The notes under the pieces: generated by a model
Databases searched by the model: none
What the model saw: only the letters and a program-made list of their open reading frames with translations
What the model was told of the DNA's origin: nothing
Program-made: the position numbers and the translations under genes
Assembly: GCA_013824715.1 (NCBI GenBank)
Contig: PNOH01000001.1
Span: 62,001 to 126,000 of the forward strand
DNA: 64,000 nucleotides
Reading direction: 5' to 3'
From: Odoribacter sp.
GTDB lineage: Bacteria > Bacteroidota > Bacteroidia > Bacteroidales > Prolixibacteraceae
Part shown: positions 25,224 through 35,940 of the stretch, in pieces
How the letters are laid out: every line of letters starts with the position of its first letter
How positions within the stretch are numbered: the first letter of the stretch is position 1

Positions 25224-27101
25224 TTAACGACCAAGTAATACAAGTAACACATTAATATCTGACGGACTAACCCCGCTGATCCGACTCGCCTGACCAATTG
25301 TTTCAGGTTGAATTTCGGAAAGCTTTTCTCTGGCCTCAGTGCTTATTGTCGATATTTTCCTGTAATCAAACTTCCCATCAATGCTTATATTTTCAAGCCT
25401 TTTGAACTTTTCGGCCACCAATTTTTCCCGATCAATATACCCGGCATACTTGATCGCAATCTCAGCAGATTCCAAAATTTCAGTAAAACGATCTTCTGGA
25501 ATACCTTTCAAGAACGACTTAAAAGGCTTAATTTCTTCAATCAAATTAAAAATGGAAATCTGAGGACGCAAAATAATATCAATCAATTTCACACCCTGCT
25601 TAAGAATTACGGATCCTCTTTCTTTTAATATATGATCAATATATTGAGGCTTAATTGAGAAATTAGTAACAAATTCTATAATATTTTCAACTGCCTTCTT
25701 CTTCTCCACCACTAAATCCATCCTGTCTTTTCCAGCCAAACCGAGTTCAAATGATCTTGAAGTAAGTCTAAAATCGGCATTATCCTGACGTAACAAAATC
25801 CGATATTCGGCTCGTGAGGTAAACATGCGATACGGCTCGTCAACTCCTTTGGTAACTAAATCATCAATCAACACGCCAATATAAGCTTCATCCCGATTAA
25901 GAACAAACGGACTTAATCCTTGCACATTTTGATGAGCATTTATCCCGGCAATTAAACCCTGGGCTGCAGCTTCTTCATAGCCAGTGGTTCCATTTATTTG
26001 GCCGGAAAAGAAAAGATTTGAAATGAGTTTAGTCTCCAGAGAATGTGTCAATTGAGTAGGATCAAAATAATCATATTCAATGGCATATCCCGGTCTGAAT
26101 ATTCTAACATTCTCTAAGCCTGGAACTTCTTTAAGGGCACGTAACTGTACATCCCAGGGTAATGAAGAAGAAAAGCCATTTAAATAATACTCAATTGTTG
26201 ACTCACCTTCTGGCTCTAAAAATAACTGGTGTGAAGTTCGTTCGGCAAAAGTTACAATCTTTGATTCGATACTTGGACAATACCGCGGACCAGTTCCAAT
26301 AATAGTCCCATTATACATTGGTGAGTCTGCAAATCCTTCTTCCAAAATAGAATGAACTTTCTCGTTTGTATAAGTAATCCAGCAGCTTTTTTGTTTCAAA
26401 GAAGATTTAACCTCGGGAAGAAATGAGAACTTTTGAATATTCTCATCGCCTTGTTGTTCCTGTAACTTCGTAAAATCAATTGACCGTCCATCAATACGAA
26501 CAGGAGTACCCGTTTTTAATCTTCCGGTTTTAAAACCAAGGCTAAACAACTGATCTGAAATATGGTAGGAAGCATTTTCGCCAATACGACCGCCTTCAAT
26601 CTGGGATTTTCCGATGTGCATCAGGCCATTCAAAAAAGTACCGTTGGTTAAAATTACAGATTTGGAGTAAATATCGACACCAATTCTTGTTTTAACACCT
26701 TTAACCTTATAATCCTTGATATGCAAAGAAACAACTGCATCCTGCCATAAATCCAAATTATCGGTATTTTCCAAAATGTTACGCCAAATTTCAGTGAAAC
26801 GGAAACGGTCGCACTGTGAACGAGGACTCCACATTGCCGGACCTTTAGACCGATTGAGCATTCGAAACTGAATGCTTGACTTATCAGTAACAATACCCGA
26901 ATACCCTCCCAAGGCATCGATTTCACGAACCATCTGACCTTTTGCTATTCCTCCCATGGCCGGGTTGCACGACATCTGAGCATATTTGGTCATGTCCATC
27001 GTAATTAACAATGTTCTTGAACCTAAATTTGCCGCTGCACACGCCGCTTCACACCCGGCATGGCCTCCCCCCACAACAATTACATCGTAAATCGGTAACA
27101 T
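25224..27101 (-). CDS. mnmG: tRNA uridine 5-carboxymethylaminomethyl modification enzyme MnmG
   Basis: A 625-residue FAD protein that, with MnmE, modifies U34 of certain tRNAs. The N-terminal dinucleotide-binding motif is [16 protein letters not shown] (about 9-24), the signature [11 protein letters not shown] follows, and the second signature [16 protein letters not shown] lies near residue 380. The C-terminal helical domain ends in [16 protein letters not shown]. Length is normal. It stands 20 bases after ybeY and is co-oriented with the genes around it. Codon use in this stretch is visibly more A/T-rich than in the export operon. Confidence 0.97.
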   Translation of the reverse strand: MLPIYDVIVVGGGHAGCEAACAAANLGSRTLLITMDMTKYAQMSCNPAMGGIAKGQMVREIDALGGYSGIVTDKSSIQFRMLNRSKGPAMWSPRSQCDRFRFTEIWRNILENTDNLDLWQDAVVSLHIKDYKVKGVKTRIGVDIYSKSVILTNGTFLNGLMHIGKSQIEGGRIGENASYHISDQLFSLGFKTGRLKTGTPVRIDGRSIDFTKLQEQQGDENIQKFSFLPEVKSSLKQKSCWITYTNEKVHSILEEGFADSPMYNGTIIGTGPRYCPSIESKIVTFAERTSHQLFLEPEGESTIEYYLNGFSSSLPWDVQLRALKEVPGLENVRIFRPGYAIEYDYFDPTQLTHSLETKLISNLFFSGQINGTTGYEEAAAQGLIAGINAHQNVQGLSPFVLNRDEAYIGVLIDDLVTKGVDEPYRMFTSRAEYRILLRQDNADFRLTSRSFELGLAGKDRMDLVVEKKKAVENIIEFVTNFSIKPQYIDHILKERGSVILKQGVKLIDIILRPQISIFNLIEEIKPFKSFLKGIPEDRFTEILESAEIAIKYAGYIDREKLVAEKFKRLENISIDGKFDYRKISTISTEAREKLSEIQPETIGQASRISGVSPSDINVLLVLLGR

Positions 27102-27121
27102 TATTATTAAGAAATATATAA

Positions 27122-27544
27122 TTAACTAACTGTCAACATCTTAAGATAAATATCTTCTTTACTGGTCATTATATATTTATCTTTTTTACTCTTATCCTTA
27201 TATCCTAATAAATGCAAAACTCCATGAATTAATATCCGCTGAATCTCATTTTCAAAACTGGTGTTATAAGTTCCCGCATTTTCTTTTACCCGGTCAACAC
27301 TAACAAAAATATCACCTTGAATCAAATTATCTTTAACATAGCCGAACGTGATAATATCGGTATAATAATCATGATCCAGGTATTTATTATTCACCTCTAA
27401 TAAATAACTGTCGGAACAAAATATAAATGAAATATCTCCGACAGATTTTCCTTCCGAAACAATTACATTCTTAATCCAGCGAATTAATATCCTTTTCTTC
27501 AACTTTGGAATGGGGGCATCTTCACTAAAAAATTTTACACTCAT
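27122..27544 (-). CDS. ybeY: Endoribonuclease YbeY (rRNA maturation)
   Basis: A 140-residue metal-dependent RNase involved in 16S rRNA 3'-end processing and ribosome quality control. The family motif appears as [12 protein letters not shown]: the first two metal-binding His are present, but the third His of the usual GYDH is replaced by Lys-Asp-Lys. That variant is, to my knowledge, common in Bacteroidota. The preceding strand [10 protein letters not shown] and the Asn/Asp-rich N-terminal half also fit. The start codon shares one base with the stop of the upstream ATPase gene (TAATG). Confidence 0.9.
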   Translation of the reverse strand: MSVKFFSEDAPIPKLKKRILIRWIKNVIVSEGKSVGDISFIFCSDSYLLEVNNKYLDHDYYTDIITFGYVKDNLIQGDIFVSVDRVKENAGTYNTSFENEIQRILIHGVLHLLGYKDKSKKDKYIMTSKEDIYLKMLTVS

Positions 27545-27942
27545 TAGTTGAAATTGTATTTAATCCTCACTTTTCTTCCTCCATCGAAATAGTCCAATTC
27601 ATCAGCATAACGACGGATAAGAAAAACTCCACGTCCATTTTCTTTTTTAAGGTTTTCATCAGAAGTTGGATCTTTTAAACTGTCTGCCGAAAAACCATCA
27701 CCTTCATCAGTAACTTCAATAAATAATTCCTTTTCCACACATTTTATCTCAATACATATTTTTTTTAAAATATTCAATTTATTGCCATGAACAATTGAAT
27801 TTGTTAAAGCTTCACTTAGTCCTAAAAAAACATGATTAAAATAAGAATGATCCAGATTATATTCTGCAAATACCTCTTCTAAAAACAACCTTGCGTTGTT
27901 TATATTGTTGAGACTTGAAGATATGACCAACAAACGTTCCAA
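27544..27942 (-). CDS. RsbW/SpoIIAB-like ATP-binding protein
   Basis: A 132-residue single-domain GHKL ATPase of the anti-sigma regulatory type. The N-box is GLSEALTNSIVHGNK, G1 is VTDEGDGF, and G2 is NGRGVFLIRRYAD. It has no histidine-kinase H-box, which separates it from sensor kinases. Such proteins bind a sigma factor or an anti-sigma antagonist and may phosphorylate it. No STAS or PP2C partner is encoded beside it, so its partner is unknown. It lies two bases after the large membrane protein gene and one base overlaps ybeY, so it belongs to one operon with them. Confidence 0.85.
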   Translation of the reverse strand: MERLLVISSSLNNINNARLFLEEVFAEYNLDHSYFNHVFLGLSEALTNSIVHGNKLNILKKICIEIKCVEKELFIEVTDEGDGFSADSLKDPTSDENLKKENGRGVFLIRRYADELDYFDGGRKVRIKYNFN

Positions 27943-27944
27943 TA

Positions 27945-30900
27945 TTAATCCTTTATCTTGTTCAAAAATTGATTATATTTTTGATCGTAAAAAGATCGTA
28001 ACTTATAGTTATTCCGTTTGATCTTTTCATTTTCATTCTTTAAAATATTATTATACTCAAAATAACCTTCCGGGTTTCCCTTTCTGATATTTATAGCTGT
28101 TTTCGATTCGCGTTTATCCTCAAAATCTCGTTCAATCTCCGACTTTTCAGCATCAAGTAGTTTCGATAAAATCAAATTCTGCCGGTTGATTAATTCGGTA
28201 CTTATATTGCGGTTAATAAGATCTTTTATTGATTGTTCCAGAAGTTGATCAATAACTTTTAATTGCGATTGGGCCTTTGATCCTACCGAACCCCCATTTA
28301 ACATCTCGCGGATCAATTGCTGCATAATCTCTTGTTGAGCAAGCGTTTGTCCGATACTTTTACTCATTTTGCCCATATCGCCCTTTTTCATTTGGTCAAT
28401 CATTTGCTGTAACAGATCTTTAATCGAACTCTCACTGTCTTTCAGTTTTTTCATTCCGGGCTTCGATCCTTTACTTCCATGCTTATCGCAATCTTCATCG
28501 CTTTCGCCACCACTATTTTGTTGTTTTTTGATATTTTCCAGAGCTTCACTTAAAAATAAGGCCAGGTTGTTTGCCGCTGTTATGGAATACTGCTGATACA
28601 TACCGGAACCACCAATGTTTCCGGATTCCAGTTGATCAAACGAAGAAATGGTATTGGTTTCGAGGGCCAGCATTTCCTTGTTTATTATAGCGCTTATCTC
28701 AGGTGTCCGTTTTGACAAAGCATACAACGAATCCCTGATAAACACAACCTGCCCGCCGATGTTTTTTTGCCTGACTTTTAATTCGTTGATTATTGGATTA
28801 TTAATATCAACATTAATCAACTTATTTAAAACCTTTTCCTGATCAAAAGAAACCAAAATCAAATTATCCAGAATTTGTTTTAAATCCTCAATATTAGCCT
28901 CATTTTGTTTTTTCTTATTACTCTTTAGCATTTGATCCATTGCAAAAACAAGTTGATCGAGGCTTTTAATATTATTCTCAATTTCTGAAGATGTTTTGCG
29001 CTTATTTCCTTTTTTCAACTCATTTATGATCTTGCTGTAATTGTTTTTTATTTCTGAAAATTCCGGATCAAAGTTGAATAAATTCATTGGCTTTTGAAGT
29101 GTTTTATTTAATTCAAGTGTCCCCAAATAGTCTTTTTCAATATTTTCTAAAAGCAATAAATTTTCCTTCTCTGTCTCATTTAATAGTTTCAAATCAGGCT
29201 TTTTGTCCAGCTTTTCAATTGCTAGATTCTCTAATTCAGACATTTTTTTTAATCCCTGAAGAATCCGTTCAACCTTTTGTTCAACTTTCATTTTCTTCAG
29301 TAACTGCATATTTTTATCCAACTGTTTTGAAAGATCATCAATTTTCAAATCCATCTGATTCGATAACTGATCAAATTTCTTTAAATCAAACTGTTTGGCC
29401 AATTCATTAAACTCATCGAAAAGCTTCTTTAAATCATCACTGAAGACTTCATTCAACAATTCATCAATTTCTTGTTGCTTCTTCATAATATTCTGTTTCT
29501 CCTCAGAAAACGAATTCATAAAATTATTCGCATCCTTATTTTGTTGATTAATCTGATTCAAAACCTTTTCCAGTTCAGTTTTTTTACTCATAATGTCCTT
29601 AACCGCCTGAAATTTTTGCCATTCAGATACCTCCGAATTAATCTGTTTTATTCTGAAGTTTTCAAACTCATTTTGAATTTCTTCGGTAAGTTTGACGCTC
29701 TTCTCAAATAATTGATCCAAAGAATTAAAATCAGAATTCTCCCTGGACAATATCTCCTGATAGTCGGGAAAGTTAAAAGAAAAAGTTTCGCTTATCGATC
29801 GTTTATAATGGTTGATGATGTCGTTGTCAGAAACCGAAAAGTAGTATTTGAAAGATTTTCCCAAACTTTTAACTGATTCAAAATTAAAGGAATAGTAAAA
29901 ATCCTGATTCAATAAAAATGGTGTAAACGGAACAGTTATCACACTATCTTTTCCTTCGACACTCATATTAAAGCTGAGTTGACTAAAACCATAATCATCA
30001 ACTATATTTCCTTTAAAATGAAAGGTTTTAAAATCAACAGAATCAATTACCTGTACAACTTTAATTTCAGGAAAGAAATCGGAAATAGTTTGAATTTTAT
30101 ATACCAAACTATTTTGAATATCAAGTTTCGAATTTTTAATAGAAATACTATAATCTACATCTCTAATAATTTGCTTACTAACTTCAAACGATTTTCCATC
30201 ACGCCTGGCCATAACACGGCTACTATCATTAAAAACTAAGGTTAGACTGTCTGTATCAACTGTTGTAAAAATCCATTTCAAATTTGTTCCGGCCACTAAT
30301 TTTAAATCACCAATATTCTGAAGTATTTCACTACTCATATTTGTATAAGATGGAGAAATAATTTCAACGCTGAACGAAGAAATATATGGCTTATTCAAAA
30401 CTGTAATCCTGAAAATTTCTGAAACATACTTTTTATCAGTAAAATAGATAGAAACTGAACTATTTACGTTTTCAATCTGATAACTAAATAAATCAGCTTC
30501 CTTTGACATCATAAAACGATTACCGCTAATATCTACATACATCACTTCAGGTATTTCTTTTCCAATGCAACGTAATTTTAATTCCACAGTTTCACCAGTA
30601 ATTATTTCCAAATCTGTGTTTAAAAGTTCAAAAGTGTATGGGGCTGGTTTTTCGAACCGTTGCTGATAATGAATAAGCCGGACAGAACTTTCAGTAAATA
30701 AATCAGGAGAAGCAACAAACAAACTTATAAAGAGAAGTATTACACCAAAAAAAACAGCAAATATCACCTTCAAATCTTTAAACCTAATGGCATTAGAAAA
30801 ACTGAATATTTTTAGCTCTCTTATTTTCTGATCAATACTGGCTTTTTGCAAATTACTTGAGTATATGGAATCCGTTTGATTTGCCAATTCCACAATATTG

Positions 30901-31229
30901 ATAAGCCTGTCTCTAATTTCAGGATAAGTATTTTGCAACTGAGAAGAAACATCGTAATAAGAAAGCCTCTTTCCAAAACCTAAAAGTTTGCTTAGAGGAA
31001 CAATTAAAAAATAAAAACTAATAAACAGAGTTAGTAAAATAGTAATTAGTAAAATGGTAAATTTGATTTTAGGATCGAAATAATTGAAGTATTCAAGACC
31101 TGAAATGCAGCTATAGTAAACCAATAAAAGTATAATAAAGAATATTATACCTCTTATAAACCGATAAAAGTAAAACTTCCTGATATAGGAATTCAGTTTA
31201 TCAACAAACTGTTTATAGCTTTTTTCCAT
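27945..31229 (-). CDS. Large coiled-coil membrane protein, DUF4175-like
   Basis: From the ATG at 31229 (MEKSYKQFVDKL) this is a 1094-residue protein; a GTG at 31256 would add nine residues and is less likely. Two or three membrane helices lie in the first ~95 residues and another near 150-175. Then come Ig-like beta segments (about 190-480) and long Gln/Glu/Lys/Asn-rich coiled-coil stretches (about 520-1000). The layout matches the DUF4175 family of Bacteroidota, whose function is unknown. A link to the RsbW-like protein is suggested by the two-base spacing. The A/T-rich codon use is pronounced (many Lys, Asn, Ile). Confidence 0.75.
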   Translation of the reverse strand: MEKSYKQFVDKLNSYIRKFYFYRFIRGIIFFIILLLVYYSCISGLEYFNYFDPKIKFTILLITILLTLFISFYFLIVPLSKLLGFGKRLSYYDVSSQLQNTYPEIRDRLINIVELANQTDSIYSSNLQKASIDQKIRELKIFSFSNAIRFKDLKVIFAVFFGVILLFISLFVASPDLFTESSVRLIHYQQRFEKPAPYTFELLNTDLEIITGETVELKLRCIGKEIPEVMYVDISGNRFMMSKEADLFSYQIENVNSSVSIYFTDKKYVSEIFRITVLNKPYISSFSVEIISPSYTNMSSEILQNIGDLKLVAGTNLKWIFTTVDTDSLTLVFNDSSRVMARRDGKSFEVSKQIIRDVDYSISIKNSKLDIQNSLVYKIQTISDFFPEIKVVQVIDSVDFKTFHFKGNIVDDYGFSQLSFNMSVEGKDSVITVPFTPFLLNQDFYYSFNFESVKSLGKSFKYYFSVSDNDIINHYKRSISETFSFNFPDYQEILSRENSDFNSLDQLFEKSVKLTEEIQNEFENFRIKQINSEVSEWQKFQAVKDIMSKKTELEKVLNQINQQNKDANNFMNSFSEEKQNIMKKQQEIDELLNEVFSDDLKKLFDEFNELAKQFDLKKFDQLSNQMDLKIDDLSKQLDKNMQLLKKMKVEQKVERILQGLKKMSELENLAIEKLDKKPDLKLLNETEKENLLLLENIEKDYLGTLELNKTLQKPMNLFNFDPEFSEIKNNYSKIINELKKGNKRKTSSEIENNIKSLDQLVFAMDQMLKSNKKKQNEANIEDLKQILDNLILVSFDQEKVLNKLINVDINNPIINELKVRQKNIGGQVVFIRDSLYALSKRTPEISAIINKEMLALETNTISSFDQLESGNIGGSGMYQQYSITAANNLALFLSEALENIKKQQNSGGESDEDCDKHGSKGSKPGMKKLKDSESSIKDLLQQMIDQMKKGDMGKMSKSIGQTLAQQEIMQQLIREMLNGGSVGSKAQSQLKVIDQLLEQSIKDLINRNISTELINRQNLILSKLLDAEKSEIERDFEDKRESKTAINIRKGNPEGYFEYNNILKNENEKIKRNNYKLRSFYDQKYNQFLNKIKD

Positions 31230-31749
31230 ACTTCTAATAAATTCAATTTTAAACACTTACATTTCTGTGTTTTTAACATTAAAACCAAAATGATGTTTAT
31301 AAAATTGAAGTAAAAATCAAAAAATAATAGCAAAGATATTCATTGAAATTTGTAATAGATATTTTTTTCAAATCATGCAACAAGATTTTTTCAAATCTAT
31401 TCAGTCAACATTTGAACAAAAAAATATACATTTATATCACTTTTTTATTAAGAATTTTTTAAACTAACAATTGTTATTATAAAATAGAGTATCTTTAAGA
31501 TCATAGTTTTGAGTTGTTCATACCTTGTTTAAAAAATTATATAAAAATTTGTTTTCAATTAAAACAAGCAAAATTTAAAAAAGATTTAAAGCTTATTAAC
31601 CGGATATAATCATATTCATATTTTATAATTTATTTAAAACTATATTAATGCTAATATAAAATTTAATGCCCGCAAATTATAAAATATGAAAATTGAGGGT
31701 ATCCTTTTAGTTAAAATAAGAATATATGATATAGATTGAAAGATATTGC
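31230..31749. other. A/T-rich intergenic stretch
   Basis: About 520 bases between the divergent DUF4175-like gene and the receiver gene. Composition is strikingly A/T-rich, with many A- and T-runs. TATCTTTG on the minus strand (31331-31338) could be a -7 box for the large gene, but no -33 box matches. I looked for DnaA boxes and for an open frame and found neither. Confidence 0.4.
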
Positions 31750-32139
31750 ATGGATGAAAAACTAAGTATTTTATTGGTAGAGGATAATCTGTTAAATCAA
31801 CGTATTGTTACGTTCAGTTTAAAAAAATACAACCACGAAGTGACCATTGCCAATCACGGAGTTGAAGCAATAGAAAAATTTCGTGAGCAAAAATTTGATG
31901 TGATTTTAATGGATATCATGATGCCGGTTATGGATGGTCTTGAAGCGACTGTTAAAATCCGGGAGATTGAGAATGAAAACAATTTGAAAAGCAGAACTCC
32001 TATTATTGCGCTTACGGCCAATACAATGGATAATGATCGTGAAAAATGTATATCATACGGGATGGATGAGTTTATGGCCAAGCCTTTTGATATTGAAAGG
32101 CTTAAATCCATTTTTTGTGAATTGAATATTCGATCCTGA
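31750..32139 (+). CDS. Stand-alone response-regulator receiver domain
   Basis: A 129-residue CheY-like protein with no output domain. Acidic residues Glu11/Asp12, phospho-acceptor Asp55 in VILMDIMMP, Thr in IIALTAN and Lys in FMAKPFD are all present. The MDIMMPVMDGLEA stretch resembles receiver modules of hybrid kinases and phosphorelays. Its kinase and target are not in this window. It is followed by ruvB after a 69-base gap with its own candidate promoter, so the two are probably separate units. Confidence 0.92.
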   Translation: MDEKLSILLVEDNLLNQRIVTFSLKKYNHEVTIANHGVEAIEKFREQKFDVILMDIMMPVMDGLEATVKIREIENENNLKSRTPIIALTANTMDNDREKCISYGMDEFMAKPFDIERLKSIFCELNIRS

Positions 32140-32180
32140 TTTAACCTTTCCATATAGCAAAACATCAAGCTTTATTTTTT

Positions 32181-32188
32181 TACTTTTG
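32181..32188 (+). promoter_or_regulatory. Candidate -7 box of ruvB
   Basis: TACTTTTG fits TAnnTTTG and lies 20 bases before the ruvB ATG. The -33 box is not clear. Confidence 0.35.
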
Positions 32189-32208
32189 GCTGGGAATAAA
32201 AGCTAAAA

Positions 32209-33231
32209 ATGAACGAACATTTCGATTTCAGGGATGAATCTCTTTCGGACAATGAAAAAGAGATTGACAGACAATTGCGTCCATTGGAATTTAACGATTT
32301 CAGCGGTCAGAGTAAAATTGTTGAAAATCTGAAAATATTTGTCAAAGCAGCAAGGATGCGCGGCGAAGCTCTTGATCATGTGTTATTGCATGGTCCTCCG
32401 GGACTTGGAAAAACTACACTTTCAAGCATTATTGCCAATGAGTTGGGTGTCTCGCTGAAATTAACATCGGGACCAGTATTGGATAAACCAGGCGATTTAG
32501 CTGGTTTATTAACCAACCTGGAACCAAATTCGGTTTTATTTATTGACGAGATTCACCGTTTAAGTCCGATTGTTGAAGAATACCTGTATTCGGCAATGGA
32601 AGACTACAAAATCGATATCATGATTGATAAGGGGCCCAGTGCGCGGTCTATACAGATCGAATTAAACCCTTTTACTTTAATTGGAGCTACAACACGCTCT
32701 GGTTTATTAACAAGTCCCCTGCGGGCCCGTTTTGGTATCAAGGCGCATCTGGAGTACTACGATGTTGATGTCCTTACCAAAATTGTCAAACGTTCGGCTT
32801 TTATCATGGATGTAAAAATTGAAGACATGGCAGCTTTGGAAATAGCAACACGAAGTCGCGGTACACCCCGAATCGTGAATGCTTTACTTCGTCGGGTGCG
32901 CGATTTTGCTCAGGTTAAAGGAAATGGTCAGATTGACCTCCAAATTACTTTGTATTCATTAGACGCGTTGAATATTGATAAATATGGTTTGGATGAAATG
33001 GATAACAAAATTTTGAGCACCATCATCGATAAATTCAAAGGCGGACCGGTCGGCCTTTCAACCATTGCAACTGCAGTTGGTGAAGATTCAGGAACTATTG
33101 AAGAAGTTTACGAGCCATTTCTGATCAAGGAAGGATTTATGAAGCGGACTCCCCGGGGAAGGGAAGTGACAGAATTAGCTTATAAACATTTGGGTAAAAT
33201 CCACTACGGCGACTATCCTACCCTTTTTTGA
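32209..33231 (+). CDS. ruvB: Holliday junction branch migration helicase RuvB
   Basis: A 340-residue AAA+ motor that, with RuvA, drives branch migration during recombinational repair. Walker A GPPGLGKT (62-69), Walker B FIDEIH (111-116), the sensor-1 region [18 protein letters not shown] with the arginine finger, and the C-terminal winged helix ([22 protein letters not shown]) are intact. Length is normal. Its last 14 bases overlap the convergent cyclotransferase gene. Confidence 0.97.
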   Translation: MNEHFDFRDESLSDNEKEIDRQLRPLEFNDFSGQSKIVENLKIFVKAARMRGEALDHVLLHGPPGLGKTTLSSIIANELGVSLKLTSGPVLDKPGDLAGLLTNLEPNSVLFIDEIHRLSPIVEEYLYSAMEDYKIDIMIDKGPSARSIQIELNPFTLIGATTRSGLLTSPLRARFGIKAHLEYYDVDVLTKIVKRSAFIMDVKIEDMAALEIATRSRGTPRIVNALLRRVRDFAQVKGNGQIDLQITLYSLDALNIDKYGLDEMDNKILSTIIDKFKGGPVGLSTIATAVGEDSGTIEEVYEPFLIKEGFMKRTPRGREVTELAYKHLGKIHYGDYPTLF

Positions 33232-34288
33232 CGAGCTTGATTTCAAATAATTTAGGGTAATATTTTCCAGTAATATACATCTTTTTGGTCTTCGGGTCAA
33301 TGGCTATTCCATTCAGTACATCAACCTGTTTATCAGGATTCGACATGGTTAGAATTCCATCCAGATTTGCCCTGGCAATCACTTTTCCGGTTAACGGATC
33401 AATTTTTACGATCAGATTGGTTGTATAAACATTGGCATAAATAAAGCCTTCCGAGTACTCTAATTCGTTCAAATAATAAACAGGCTCTTTATCGTCATAC
33501 ACCTGTATTTTTTTAACCGTTTTATAAGTTTCAGGATTAATGTAGGTTAATACGTTGGTTCCATCGCTCATAATCAGGTTTTGCGCGTCATGTGTCATTC
33601 CCCAGCCCTCAGTCGGTTCAAAACGAAAACTATCGGCCAAAGCCATATTTTCGAGTTCGTAAATAAATCCGATTTTGGTTTTATAGGTAAGCTGAAAAAT
33701 GTGGTCGTTGAAAATCGTAATTCCTTCACCAAAATACCGGTCAGCCAGTTTTACCGATTGCAGTATTTTACCGGTTTTCAGGTTGGTTTTATAAATAGCT
33801 GATGTTGTCTTTTCCCCGGTACTTTCATATAGAAATCCATTGTGAATTTCAAGCCCTTCAGTAAAAAATTTTTCGTTGTGCGGATAAGATTGCACCAGTT
33901 CATATCCGTATTGCTCAGGAATAATATCCGATAAAACTTCAAATGTTTTGTAATAAACGCCCTCTACCCCATCGGTCTTAACTGCAACTGCTTTCAGTGT
34001 GTGTTTGCCAAGATTTTTAAATTTTTTCAGGTATGAAGTAAATTGAGCATCCTTACCTGAAGCTACCTGAACCGAATCAATAAAGATTTTAGTTTCCTGT
34101 AATTCACCGTCTTTCAACTTTACTGAAATAGCAATATTAATATCGTCGCCATAAATAATCTTTTTATGAACAGATTCGATCGTAATTTGAACAGCCGGTT
34201 TCCGTGACCGGTTCGATTTATTTGAACATGAAAATGAGCTGATAAATAAGGCAAAAGCGATAAATCCGGCAAATAGTCTGAAATTCAT
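33218..34288 (-). CDS. Glutaminyl-peptide cyclotransferase, plant-type propeller, lipoprotein
   Basis: A 356-residue protein with a lipoprotein signal (SSFSC, Cys21) and, after an Ig-like ~100-residue segment, the beta-propeller cyclase domain. The family motifs are FFTEGLEI (FTQGL in most members), [22 protein letters not shown] and [19 protein letters not shown]. It would convert N-terminal glutamine of exported proteins to pyroglutamate in the periplasm. Many Bacteroidota exported proteins begin with Gln after signal cleavage, so the role fits. It converges with ruvB, overlapping by 14 bases. Confidence 0.88.
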   Translation of the reverse strand: MNFRLFAGFIAFALFISSFSCSNKSNRSRKPAVQITIESVHKKIIYGDDINIAISVKLKDGELQETKIFIDSVQVASGKDAQFTSYLKKFKNLGKHTLKAVAVKTDGVEGVYYKTFEVLSDIIPEQYGYELVQSYPHNEKFFTEGLEIHNGFLYESTGEKTTSAIYKTNLKTGKILQSVKLADRYFGEGITIFNDHIFQLTYKTKIGFIYELENMALADSFRFEPTEGWGMTHDAQNLIMSDGTNVLTYINPETYKTVKKIQVYDDKEPVYYLNELEYSEGFIYANVYTTNLIVKIDPLTGKVIARANLDGILTMSNPDKQVDVLNGIAIDPKTKKMYITGKYYPKLFEIKLVKKG

Positions 34289-34365
34289 CTGATGTGTTTG
34301 ATAACGGGTTGTAAACAGGCTTCAAATATAAAACATTTTAAAATCAATTGACTTTCAAGCTAATT

Positions 34366-34401
34366 TTTGACATCTGTAAAAGATTTAGGTTTGTATCTTT
34401 G
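34366..34401 (+). promoter_or_regulatory. Candidate promoter of the flippase gene
   Basis: TTTG (34366-34369) and TATCTTTG (34394-34401) are separated by 24 bases, slightly long for the Bacteroidetes -33/-7 pattern. The inferred start lies just ahead of the GTG start codon at 34419. Confidence 0.4.
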
Positions 34402-34418
34402 GCAAAAATTTCAGGATA

Positions 34419-35891
34419 GTGGGTGGATTAAAAAGACTTGCAGGCGAAACAGCCATTTATGGCATGAGCAGCATCATTGGGCGCTTTCTGAACTGGTGGC
34501 TGGTTCCTTATTATTCTCGAATTTTCCTTCCTGAAGAATATGGGGTTGTGACCAATTTATATTCCTATGTCGCTTTTTTACTGGTTATCCTCACATTCGG
34601 CATGGAAACCGGCTTCTTCAGGTATGCCAATAAAACCAGGGATCACGACAAAATATATGCTACCAGCGCATTTTCGCTTTTCGGAAGTTCACTTTTTTTC
34701 GTGCTTACCGCATTTATTTTCTCCGGAAATCTGGCTGGTTTTCTGGATTATAACAATAGTGCACAATACATCAGATGGCTGGCCGTGATTGTTGCGCTCG
34801 ATGCAGCAACAGCCATTCCGTTTGCCAATTTGCGTCACGAAGGAAAAGCTGTGCGATTTGCCACGCTAAAAATGGTCAACATATTTTTCAACATCTTCTT
34901 CAATATTTTTTTCCTTACGGTTTGTCCTTATATCCTGAAAACCAATCCGGAAAGTGTGGTCCGTTTCATTTATAACCCTGAATTTGGTGTAGGATATGTT
35001 TTTGTGGCCAACCTGATTGCTTCGGTGATTACGCTTATCATGCTTATTCCTGAAATCCGTAAGATAAAACTGATTTTCGATTGGAGTTTGTTCCGGGAAA
35101 TGTTCTGGTACTCCTTCCCTATCCTACTGGTTGGAGTATTCGGAATGGTCAACCAGAACATTGATAAAATTCTTATTCCTGAATTGGTACCTGCCAGCCA
35201 GAAACCTATGGAACAGCTCGGAATTTACGGTGCAAATTACAAACTGGCCATATTGATGAGCATGTTTATTCAGGCATTTCGTTACTCTTTCGAGCCATTC
35301 TTTTTCAGCCATCAGAAAAACAGCGATTCCCGGTTGATTTACGCTCAGGTGATGAAATATTTTGTCATCTTCGGGTTACTGATATTTTTAGGAATTACGC
35401 TATTTATTGATGTCTTTAAAATCATTATCGGGGTCGAATATCACTCAGGATTAAAGGTCGTTCCGGCGGTTTTGATGGCCAACTTGTTTATGGGAATCTA
35501 TTTCAACCTGTCACTTTGGTACAAGCTGTCAGACAAAACCTGGATGGGCGCCTGGATTGCCGGAATTGGCGCTGTGTTAACCATTGCTGCAAATGTGGTC
35601 CTTATTCCGGTTATGGGCTACATGGGATCGGCTTATGGGGTGTTGGTTTGTTTTGTGATAATGACCATTATTTCGTACATCATCGGCCAAAAATACTACC
35701 GGGTTGACTATGACCTAAAGCGAATTCTGATGTATTTGGGTGTTGGGGTTGGGTTTTATTATCTCTCAGGATGGCTGCATTTTTCATCTTTAATGGTACA
35801 ATACGGTTTGAATATCAGCTTATTTACTACATTTTTAGTGCTTGTATTTTTTACTGAAAAAAAGGATATCCGAAGTTTATTGAAGCTTTAG
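34419..35891 (+). CDS. Polysaccharide flippase (Wzx/MATE-like)
   Basis: A 490-residue polytopic membrane protein with about twelve to fourteen helices, beginning GGLKRLAGETAIYGMSSIIGR and continuing WWLVPYYSRIFLPEEYGVV, which is typical of the oligosaccharide flippase/polysaccharide biosynthesis family. It should move lipid-linked sugar precursors across the inner membrane. The start is a GTG at 34419. No glycosyltransferase genes are beside it, so its substrate is open; single copies ahead of rpiB-dut type clusters occur elsewhere in this phylum, as far as I recall. Confidence 0.88.
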   Translation: MGGLKRLAGETAIYGMSSIIGRFLNWWLVPYYSRIFLPEEYGVVTNLYSYVAFLLVILTFGMETGFFRYANKTRDHDKIYATSAFSLFGSSLFFVLTAFIFSGNLAGFLDYNNSAQYIRWLAVIVALDAATAIPFANLRHEGKAVRFATLKMVNIFFNIFFNIFFLTVCPYILKTNPESVVRFIYNPEFGVGYVFVANLIASVITLIMLIPEIRKIKLIFDWSLFREMFWYSFPILLVGVFGMVNQNIDKILIPELVPASQKPMEQLGIYGANYKLAILMSMFIQAFRYSFEPFFFSHQKNSDSRLIYAQVMKYFVIFGLLIFLGITLFIDVFKIIIGVEYHSGLKVVPAVLMANLFMGIYFNLSLWYKLSDKTWMGAWIAGIGAVLTIAANVVLIPVMGYMGSAYGVLVCFVIMTIISYIIGQKYYRVDYDLKRILMYLGVGVGFYYLSGWLHFSSLMVQYGLNISLFTTFLVLVFFTEKKDIRSLLKL

Positions 35892-35914
35892 TCCAATAAA
35901 ATACTTTTTAGTAT

Positions 35915-35922
35915 TATTTTTG
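35915..35922 (+). promoter_or_regulatory. Candidate -7 box of rpiB and its operon
   Basis: TATTTTTG fits TAnnTTTG and lies 18 bases before the ATG of rpiB. It may drive the whole run through to 43668. No good -33 box is seen. Confidence 0.35.
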
Positions 35923-35940
35923 AAGATTATTTTATCTTTT

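Noticed and set aside
31230-31749. Possible replication origin in the A/T-rich gap
   Set aside because: No DnaA-box cluster was seen; only the A/T content and the nearby parS-like site point that way.
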